Source: Pontiellaceae bacterium B12227 (GTDB lineage Bacteria > Verrucomicrobiota > Kiritimatiellia > Kiritimatiellales > Pontiellaceae). From it: 64,000 nt of DNA. The stretch lies in the NCBI GenBank assembly GCA_029432775.1, contig JAROAZ010000001.1, positions 496,001 through 560,000 on the forward strand, read 5' to 3'. A model generated the notes under the pieces. That model was given only the letters and a program-made list of their open reading frames with translations, was not told the origin of the DNA and ran no database searches. Below, piece by piece: positions 57,473 through 64,000 of this stretch (position 1 is its first letter; every line of letters starts with the position of its first letter). Position numbers and translations under genes: made by a program.

Positions 57473-58924
57473 CTATTCCGAAGGCCTTTTGTCGTTCTTC
57501 CAGCCTTTTCCATCCAGCTTGGTGCAGCGATACTTTGCATCCAATTCCGTCTGAGCCCCCTTATCGCCCTGCTGCTTCATCCAGCCATCCAATTCGCCAG
57601 ACAACTCTTTCATGACGGCGGCATATTCGGGGTTGCCTGCCAGATTCTTTCGGCAGTAGGGATCGGCAATGATGTCGTACAGTTCATCTGCAGGACGGTG
57701 GATATAATTCTCAACTAACGCCCGGGCATTTTCATCACCGGCATCCGCGCGTACCATCCATTCTCCAATATAGCCGGAAGCTTCTTTCCCCGCGGAAATC
57801 CGCCGGGTTGGACCCACTGTAAACTTACCCTCCGGTGTTAGGTTGCGTATGTAGCGGTAACGCTTTGAAACAACCGACCGCGTTCCGTAGGGCTCCTTGA
57901 ATCCGTTGACGCCCACGGTGGTATGCAGCGAATAGGCATACTCCTTGTGAGCCGCCGATTGACCGGTCAGCACCGGGAGGAACGAGCGCCCCTCGACGGC
58001 ATCCGGAACGGGAGCCCCTGCCACATCAAGCAGCGTCGGCACAACATCGGTGTATTCCACGATTGCATCGCTCTTGCTTCCCTCCGCAATTTTCCCCGGC
58101 CACCGCGCCACCAACCCACTGGCCACGCCGTTTTCATAGGTGGTCCATTTTCCATACGGGAACGAACTGCCCTGCTCCGTGGCAACCATGACGAGGGTTT
58201 TATCTTTTACTCCGTGTTTGGAAAGCATCGAAAGGCACTCGCCAACCTGCCCATCGAAATAGGTGATTTCCGCCAGATAGCGCGCATATTCCTCGCGCGT
58301 CATCGGGGTATCGACTAGATTGGCCGGCATCTTGAACTTCCCTTTTCGGTACGGTTCGGCATCGCCCCGGTCATACGGGCTGTGCGGCTCGTTGGACGCA
58401 GCAAAAATACAGAACGGCGTTCCCGATTCCGTGCACTCCTTCACAAAGGCATCGAACTGTGGATACCGCACGGGGCGGCTCAGCTCATCCTCCCCTTCGG
58501 GCATGGCACCGTGTTCGCCAAAATCTTTGATGTATTCAAATGGAAAGTTTTTTGTCGGACCAACGTGCACCTTGCCGATCAATGCCACGCGGTAGCCCTG
58601 CTTTTTCAGGTAGTGCGGTATGCTTTTTACATCGGAATAGACAAACGTGTGGTTTGGATACGCACCGCTCTTCACCGGATAGACACCCGTATAAAGATTA
58701 TTTCTCGTCGGCGAGCACATCGGCGCGGCCTGGTAGCAACGTGAAAAGGTCATGCCTTCTTTTGCCAGTTTATTAATATGCGGCGTCTTGGCCGGGCCGC
58801 CATAAAGTTCCAGATCCCGGAACGTGCAGTCGTCCGCCAGAATAAACATCATGTTCGGCCGCTTATCCGCCATTGCGGACATCACGCCAACCGCTAAAGC
58901 TATTAGTATAATCGTCTTTTTCAT
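57473..58924 (-). CDS. Secreted sulfatase, heparan-sulfatase-like subgroup
   Basis: 483 aa with a signal peptide to about 19. Core: ADD (31-32), CSPTR with C70 as the formylglycine precursor, GKVHVGP. The second metal/catalytic segment reads ATEQGSSFPYGKW instead of the usual DNG, a substitution typical of some divergent sulfatase subgroups. The GKxHVGP and NHT signatures link it to the sulfatase at 12917-14413. AAGGA precedes the ATG. It lies 33 nt downstream of the esterase gene and 20 nt before the next sulfatase. Confidence 0.93.
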   Translation of the reverse strand: MKKTIILIALAVGVMSAMADKRPNMMFILADDCTFRDLELYGGPAKTPHINKLAKEGMTFSRCYQAAPMCSPTRNNLYTGVYPVKSGAYPNHTFVYSDVKSIPHYLKKQGYRVALIGKVHVGPTKNFPFEYIKDFGEHGAMPEGEDELSRPVRYPQFDAFVKECTESGTPFCIFAASNEPHSPYDRGDAEPYRKGKFKMPANLVDTPMTREEYARYLAEITYFDGQVGECLSMLSKHGVKDKTLVMVATEQGSSFPYGKWTTYENGVASGLVARWPGKIAEGSKSDAIVEYTDVVPTLLDVAGAPVPDAVEGRSFLPVLTGQSAAHKEYAYSLHTTVGVNGFKEPYGTRSVVSKRYRYIRNLTPEGKFTVGPTRRISAGKEASGYIGEWMVRADAGDENARALVENYIHRPADELYDIIADPYCRKNLAGNPEYAAVMKELSGELDGWMKQQGDKGAQTELDAKYRCTKLDGKGWKNDKRPSE

Positions 58925-58957
58925 TAGAGTTCCTTCAGTAGAGTTTGTGCAAACCTA

Positions 58958-60526
58958 TTATCGAATAACCAAAACTTTCCCGTCCAGTTTTCCTTCGCTA
59001 ACACACGGCCAGTCGTCGGTACGAAAAGGTACTGCTGGAAGGCCTGCCTGATTATACAAATTGCATCCGGTCGGGTTGTCGGCCCAGGCGTATCGGACGG
59101 CAACGGGTTTCGCCACGGCATCGCAAGCAACCACGATTCTGCCTTGATCGATCATGGCTTTAGCCGGATGAAATTTCCGATCAGCACCCGCCACGGCAAA
59201 GTGGGCCAGAGGTTCTTCCACCGCTTCCACCACCACACTCGTCGGTGTTGCGCGCTTGCCCACCATCAGACCGTCCGCATGATCGAAAATGAGATGCACC
59301 TGGCGTCCTTTGATTTTTATTTCGCGGAAAAGCGGTCCGCTGTATTCAACGTCCTTCCCATAGTCCTTTGCCAACGCGATCCGCGCCAGGCGGTCGCCGG
59401 GCAGCTGCTTGTTCTTGGGATGCAGGTTGCCCTGCGGATCGGTGTCGATGATCACGGCCATTTCCATCAGCGGATCATGCTGCACCGTCAACCACTGGGC
59501 TTCGCGCAGCTCGGCAAACGGACTGTCATTTCCGGATTGCTCTGGGGTTTTCCCCATCTCAGGAAGCTGCACGACATAAAATTTAAGATCGTCCTGCCCG
59601 AAGCGCTCGCGCCATTCACCGACCATGGCCGGAAAGAGTTCGCGGTACTGCTGCCCACGGAACCGGTTGGCCTCACCCTGATACCAAACGACGCCTTTGA
59701 GGGCAAACGGGAAGAGCGGATGCAGCATGGTGTTGTAGCAGGAGGAGGGATAGGTGCGGGCTTCCGATGGTTGGATGGCATCGGGATCTTTGACCGACTT
59801 GTGTATATGTTTTTTTCGAACCTGGGGGTTATCCCAATTGGCCTCCACCTCTCGCCATTTTTTTACGGCCGGCGCGAACAATTTGGTCTCGATCGTATCC
59901 TTCGAAACCCAGCATTCGACGCTCGAGCTGCCCTTAGCACATTCAATCAATCCGATCGGAACCCCGCTCTCCATATGAATACGCTGACCGAAAAGAAAGC
60001 CGACGCCGGAAAAGGTAGCCGCAGCTTCCGGCGAGGCGGAATTCCAGCTCGCATCGAAACTCTCGCCCGGTTGAGCAACCATTTTCCTACCCGGCACCTC
60101 CAGCAGGCGCAATGACGGGTGGTCGGCTGACTGCAGCAGCGCCTCGGATTCCAGCGTATTTTTCAGCGTGAACTCCATATTGGACTGGCCGCTGCACAGC
60201 CAGACGTCGCCGACAAGAAGATTGGATAATTGGATAACTGGATTTTTGGAACTCCCGGAGACGGTCATTTTCCGAGGTTTGGAAGAAGCCGACATCGGTT
60301 TAAGCACAACCTTCCAATGGTTGGAAGAATCCGCCAAAGCTGTTTTTTTCTGACCGGCAAACGCCACCGTAATTTTCTCACCCGGTTCGGCCGTGCCCCA
60401 AACCGGAACCGGTTTTCCACGTTGTAACACCATGTGGTCGCTAAACACAGAAGCTAACTGCACCTCGCCAAAAACTGCGGATCCCGCGAGGAAACATGAA
60501 AATAATATAATCCATAAACTGCGCAT
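58958..60526 (-). CDS. Sialate O-acetylesterase-type SGNH carbohydrate esterase
   Basis: 522 aa with a signal peptide to about 20. Family signature SDHMVLQRGKPVPVWG, then LCSGQSNMEF with catalytic S115, GVVWYQGEAN and the C-terminal sandwich typical of the 9-O-acetylesterase-like family (SASA/DUF303). These enzymes remove O-acetyl groups from acidic or other sugars; here the substrate is more likely an acetylated algal or matrix glycan than sialic acid. It lies between two sulfatase genes in a tight operon (4 nt from 60531, 33 nt from 58924), which suggests that acetyl and sulfate decorations are removed together. A palindrome copy is at 60312. Confidence 0.92.
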   Translation of the reverse strand: MRSLWIILFSCFLAGSAVFGEVQLASVFSDHMVLQRGKPVPVWGTAEPGEKITVAFAGQKKTALADSSNHWKVVLKPMSASSKPRKMTVSGSSKNPVIQLSNLLVGDVWLCSGQSNMEFTLKNTLESEALLQSADHPSLRLLEVPGRKMVAQPGESFDASWNSASPEAAATFSGVGFLFGQRIHMESGVPIGLIECAKGSSSVECWVSKDTIETKLFAPAVKKWREVEANWDNPQVRKKHIHKSVKDPDAIQPSEARTYPSSCYNTMLHPLFPFALKGVVWYQGEANRFRGQQYRELFPAMVGEWRERFGQDDLKFYVVQLPEMGKTPEQSGNDSPFAELREAQWLTVQHDPLMEMAVIIDTDPQGNLHPKNKQLPGDRLARIALAKDYGKDVEYSGPLFREIKIKGRQVHLIFDHADGLMVGKRATPTSVVVEAVEEPLAHFAVAGADRKFHPAKAMIDQGRIVVACDAVAKPVAVRYAWADNPTGCNLYNQAGLPAVPFRTDDWPCVSEGKLDGKVLVIR

Positions 60527-60530
60527 AACT

Positions 60531-62126
60531 CTATTTCTCTTTACCCAAAGCGATTTTCTGTTCCTGCACCGCGCGTTCCTTCATGGCGAGTTCGCGCTCT
60601 GTCCGTTTATTGATGACGTTCTTTTTGTCCTTATATTTTTTGCTCCAGCCTTTGTTGGCACCCTGAGCGTGCAGCTCCAGCGTGCGGCGGCCCTCTTCGC
60701 TATCCGCGCGAATGGGGCGTTCCGCATCGACCCCGTCAAGGAAGGCATCCAGTTTTTTGGCGAGCTGCTGAACGGTTTCCGGATTCGTATCGCACAGATC
60801 ATTCTGCTCATACGGATCCTCTTCGAGGTTAAACAAGGCATAGCCGCCCTCTTCATCGTTGTAGTAGCGCAACAGCTTATAGCCGCCATCAATGATTACC
60901 GAATGCGGGCTGCTGGCGTGCGTGTAGTGCGGATGATGGAAATAGAGCGGGCGCTCCGGCAGGCAGGGCCCTTCCTTCCCCTTGGTAAATTCACCCATCA
61001 GCGACAGCCCGTCCACATGCTGCTTGGGGTTCGGCGGCAGATTGGCGGTCTGGAGAAGGGTCGGATAAAGATCCGTTCCGATCACACGCGTATCATTGAT
61101 CTGGCCCGGTTCGATGCGGCCCTTCCAGTTTGCGATGAACGGTACGCGATAGGCACCCTCATACGCAAAGCTCTTACCGCCCATCAATGGATAGTTGGAG
61201 GTGACTTCCTTCCAGGTCAATCCGCCATTGTCGGCGGTAAAAATGACGAGCGTATTTTCGAGAAGCCCCAGCTTTTCGAGTCGTTCCATGATCTGCCCGA
61301 CGGAGTCATCCATGGTTTCAACCATCGCGGCATAGTCGCAGTTGTCTTGATCAGTTTGTACTGTTTCAAGGCGCTCGGCGTACTGTTCCGACAGCCCTTT
61401 TTTGGGCACCATCGGCCCATGTACCAGATAATGGCACAGGTGCAGGAGGAATGGTTTATCGGCCTTCGCCTGTTCCGCCATAAAGTCGCAGGCCTGGTCA
61501 GTCATAATCTCAGAAAGATAGTCGCCGGGCTTGGCATTCGGCAGGCCCACCATTTGGTCGATATCACCCTGGGTCAGGTAATGCGGATAGAGTCCTCCAT
61601 CCCTGTTGGGAAAAAAAGCATGCACCTCGTCGTAGCCGCGATCCTGCGGAGCGTAGCCGGGTCTACTGCCGCAGTGCCACTTTCCAAGGAAACAGGTTTT
61701 ATATCCGGCCTCCCGGAGTTGCTCGGCAAAGATGGTTTCCGTGCTCGGAACCACATGCCGATCCTTCGCTTCGATACAGGTGTTGCCTACGCCCAGTGCC
61801 TTGCTTTGCGTCCAGAGAGAATCGTCCTTACCGCCGCCGGAGATGCTGGTGTATTTCGTACGGGCGGGGTATTTCCCCGTCAGCACCGCACCGCGGGATG
61901 GGGCACAGAGCGGCGCGGCCGAATAACTTCGGGTGAAGCGGATGCCTTGAGCGGCCAGACGGTCGATGTTCGGGGTTTTGTAAAACGTGCTGCCAGCGCA
62001 ACCAATATCCTTCCAGCCCAGATCGTCCATATAGATGAGTACAATATTCGGTTTTTCTGTCGCGGCCTGAATGCCCGAGGCCATCGCTGCAATGAGCACT
62101 GCAGTCATCATCGTAGTTTTTTTCAT
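60531..62126 (-). CDS. Secreted sulfatase (arylsulfatase A-like)
   Basis: 531 aa with a signal peptide to about 21. Core: MDDLGW (DD 34-35), CAPSR with C74 as the formylglycine precursor, GKWHCG, TADNGGLTW, and GKSFAYEGAYRVP. A lysine/arginine-rich C-terminal helix follows the domain (residues about 490-531), which is unusual for a secreted sulfatase and might bind a polyanion. It starts 3 nt after the stop of the 62130 gene and ends 4 nt before the esterase gene. Substrate unknown. Confidence 0.95.
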   Translation of the reverse strand: MKKTTMMTAVLIAAMASGIQAATEKPNIVLIYMDDLGWKDIGCAGSTFYKTPNIDRLAAQGIRFTRSYSAAPLCAPSRGAVLTGKYPARTKYTSISGGGKDDSLWTQSKALGVGNTCIEAKDRHVVPSTETIFAEQLREAGYKTCFLGKWHCGSRPGYAPQDRGYDEVHAFFPNRDGGLYPHYLTQGDIDQMVGLPNAKPGDYLSEIMTDQACDFMAEQAKADKPFLLHLCHYLVHGPMVPKKGLSEQYAERLETVQTDQDNCDYAAMVETMDDSVGQIMERLEKLGLLENTLVIFTADNGGLTWKEVTSNYPLMGGKSFAYEGAYRVPFIANWKGRIEPGQINDTRVIGTDLYPTLLQTANLPPNPKQHVDGLSLMGEFTKGKEGPCLPERPLYFHHPHYTHASSPHSVIIDGGYKLLRYYNDEEGGYALFNLEEDPYEQNDLCDTNPETVQQLAKKLDAFLDGVDAERPIRADSEEGRRTLELHAQGANKGWSKKYKDKKNVINKRTERELAMKERAVQEQKIALGKEK

Positions 62127-62129
62127 CGT

Positions 62130-63653
62130 TTATTTACCTTTATGTAAATGTTTCTTGTAGAGATCGATTTCGGCATCGTTCGTGAGTGGTTTGCCCGGCA
62201 TTGTTCTGCCCCGCGCCACACTGGAGACTAGTTTTTCGGTCATTGTTTGGACACGCTCGGGGTAGATATTCGCTAAATTGGTGATTTCGGCCACATCGTC
62301 TTGCAGATTATAGAGCTGCACCATGGGGTCGCCGCGCTGGATGGCCTCGGCATTGGATGGCCCGCCGCCGAATCCCTGCCCGTTGCCCGGTGCTAGAATC
62401 AACTTATAGGAGCCGTCGCGGAATGCAAATTCGCCATAGTAATTGTGCAGGATCAATGTCTTGCGCAGCGGGGTCGCCTGCGGGTCTTTCAGCAGCGGAA
62501 GAAAACTGATGCTGTCCACTCCGGCTTCTTCAGGCATTTTAATGCCCAGCACGTCGGCCACCGTGGCCATGTAATCAATATGACAGACCATCTTATCGCA
62601 AACGGAACCGGCCGGCACAACGCCGGGCCAACGGACGATGAACGGAACACGGGTGCCGCCCTCAAAGCTGGAGCCTTTATGCCCGCGCAGGTTGGCGCTG
62701 GTATAGTGGCCGTATTCCCTGGCCAGCTTAACCGATTTTGACGGACCGCTCGAACAGCCGTTATCGCTGGAGAAAAAGATCAGTGTATTTTTATCCAGCC
62801 CGCTTTTTTCCAATGCCTGGAGAACCTGTCCAACCGTGTGATCTGTTTCGAGCACAAAGTCGCAATACGCCCCCATACCGCTTTTTCCTTGCCAATCCTT
62901 GGAAGGAACAATCGGCGTGTGCGGCGAGGTCAGGCCGAAATAGAGAAAGAATGGCATCTGATCGTTTGCGCGCGCCTTGAAATATTCGGCGGTCTTGTCT
63001 GCCATCTTCGAGAGCATCGCTTCCGGCTCCCAGCCCGGCACCAGCGGCCCGCCGCGTCCACCGCGCGGATCCGGTTTGCTGTTTTCCGTCGGCATCGCGG
63101 TGAGCCGATCGTTTTCGATCCAGGCAAACGGCGGAAAATCCGGCACGTCGGGGCCGAAGTAATAATCGTAGCCGTGATCGACCGGGCCGCCGCGCACCGG
63201 TTCGTCGAATACCCACAGGCCATCACTCTTCTGCCAGTCCCAGCCGAGGTGCCACTTGCCGATCGCTGCGGTGAGATAGCCCTTGGATCGAATCAATTCC
63301 GGCATCGTGATGCGTTCCGGCTTGACCAAATCCTCGCCCCACGGGTTGAGCACCCCCTTCTGCAGCTTGCTGCGCCAGGAATAACGCCCCGTCAGCATGC
63401 TGTAACGCGAGGGCGTACAGACCGCAGAAGAGCTGTGCCCATCGGTGAACACCATGCCGTCACGCGCGAGTGAATCAATCGCCGGTGTTTCCAGCCGGCA
63501 GCGATTAGGATTGAGCGCCTTCACTTCGCCATAGCCCAGATCATCAGCATAGATTATAATAACATTGGGACTCTGCGCCGAAACACAAACCGACGCCAGC
63601 AATGCCAACCCGACACTGAACAAAAATGAAAATCCAGTACTTCTCACGATCAT
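62130..63653 (-). CDS. Secreted sulfatase, first gene of the five-gene operon
   Basis: 507 aa from the ATG at 63653, where the signal peptide begins; the longer frame from 63752 would add a cysteine-rich non-signal leader. Core: ADD (37-38), CTPSR with C79 as the formylglycine precursor, GKWHLGWDW, SSDNGCSSGPSK. Closest relative in the window is the sulfatase at 55965-57452 (shared CTPxRYxxLTGRY, SPHTPI-PSKDW). It carries a Gly/Pro/Arg-rich insert (PRGGRGGPLVPG) that the paralogue lacks. Variant ECF-type promoter at 63755, about 100 nt upstream of the start. Confidence 0.95.
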   Translation of the reverse strand: MIVRSTGFSFLFSVGLALLASVCVSAQSPNVIIIYADDLGYGEVKALNPNRCRLETPAIDSLARDGMVFTDGHSSSAVCTPSRYSMLTGRYSWRSKLQKGVLNPWGEDLVKPERITMPELIRSKGYLTAAIGKWHLGWDWQKSDGLWVFDEPVRGGPVDHGYDYYFGPDVPDFPPFAWIENDRLTAMPTENSKPDPRGGRGGPLVPGWEPEAMLSKMADKTAEYFKARANDQMPFFLYFGLTSPHTPIVPSKDWQGKSGMGAYCDFVLETDHTVGQVLQALEKSGLDKNTLIFFSSDNGCSSGPSKSVKLAREYGHYTSANLRGHKGSSFEGGTRVPFIVRWPGVVPAGSVCDKMVCHIDYMATVADVLGIKMPEEAGVDSISFLPLLKDPQATPLRKTLILHNYYGEFAFRDGSYKLILAPGNGQGFGGGPSNAEAIQRGDPMVQLYNLQDDVAEITNLANIYPERVQTMTEKLVSSVARGRTMPGKPLTNDAEIDLYKKHLHKGK

Positions 63654-63754
63654 GCCTATTCCCGTCCTCTCAACGCTTCCTGCGCATTCCCAACTACACG
63701 CACATGCACACAAATCTAAATGCTCCATCGCAACTCTAAACCACGTCATCAATA

Positions 63755-63784
63755 TAAATCGTATTATTTACGTGTTTTTGGACA
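63755..63784 (-). promoter_or_regulatory. Variant ECF-type promoter TGTCC-N18-CGATTTA of the five-gene sulfatase operon
   Basis: Minus strand: TGTCC at 63784-63780, 18-nt spacer, CGATTTA at 63761-63755. Same -35 box and spacing as the other five sites. It lies in the 258-bp divergent region with the gene starting at 63912. Confidence 0.5.
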
Positions 63785-63911
63785 TGTCATCCAGCTTTTA
63801 TCGTTTTTTGTTGGGCAGCTGACATCAAAATAGTGAATACTAACAACTAACGCTTTACAGCTTGAATATACTGTTTTATTTATAACTCAACCTACCACTG
63901 GAGATGATTGA

Positions 63912-64000
63912 ATGAAACTCGCGACCCTGTTTCTGTCTTTTTTTGCCGTCGGCTCCCTCTGCGCCGCACCAACGATTGAAAACGATTATATGCGGATTGA
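63912..64000 (+). CDS. Secreted protein, N-terminal fragment at window edge
   Basis: GGAG 8-9 nt upstream of the ATG at 63912. The product opens MKLATLFLSFFAVGSLCAAP, a signal peptide, then TIENDYMRI before the window ends. The frame is open to the last base. An ENDYxRI start is seen in some sugar-binding or epimerase-like proteins, but too little is visible to assign a function. Confidence 0.75.
   Translation, partial: MKLATLFLSFFAVGSLCAAPTIENDYMRI

Overview
The window looks like a chromosomal polysaccharide-degradation region of a marine bacterium from the PVC group, most likely Kiritimatiellota (Pontiella-like). That placement is an inference. It rests on eight secreted cysteine-type sulfatases in 64 kb, very large secreted lyases ending in calcium-repeat plus beta-domain tails, PEP-CTERM proteins, and ECF sigma factors paired with membrane Ser/Thr kinases. 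No ribosomal, tRNA or other marker gene is present to confirm it.

Layout. 1-5211: first regulatory-secretory cassette (small secreted protein, 648-aa secreted protein, kinase, sigma factor). 5427-12544: giant beta-helix lyase, a sulfatase and a predicted outer-membrane barrel. 12917-36853: leftward-reading block with two BNR-type lyase units, a 2688-aa double-catalytic protein, a third BNR protein, a PEP-CTERM protein and a 586-aa secreted protein, with clear signs of duplication, module swapping and gene decay. 37159-39904: second kinase-sigma pair, which with 34243-36853 forms a second copy of the first cassette. 40005-43579: GH95 enzyme plus sulfatase. 43664-55591: sulfatase-CBM fusion, GH123-like/DUF6067 protein, GH89 enzyme and a sodium:solute symporter. 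55965-63653: tight five-gene operon of four sulfatases and a sialate O-acetylesterase-type esterase. A further secreted protein gene starts at 63912 and runs off the window.

How it may work together (inference): endo-acting lyases cut a sulfated, uronate-containing polysaccharide, sulfatases and the esterase strip substituents, GH95/GH89/GH123-like enzymes trim the oligosaccharides, and the symporter imports the products. The kinases (cytoplasmic catalytic domain, one membrane helix, extracytoplasmic sensor) could link substrate sensing to the sigma factors.

Main discoveries read from the sequence: (1) an identical ECF-type promoter, TGTCC-N18-CGTCTCC, before four secreted-protein genes, with a related TGTCC-N18-CGATT form before two sulfatase operons; (2) both kinases lack the usual beta-3 lysine and carry a lysine exactly where eukaryotic WNK kinases have theirs; (3) the sigma/kinase/secreted-protein cassette is present twice; (4) a dispersed 15-bp palindrome TTCCA-N5-TGGAA occurs at least 11 times, mostly inside genes and in different reading frames.
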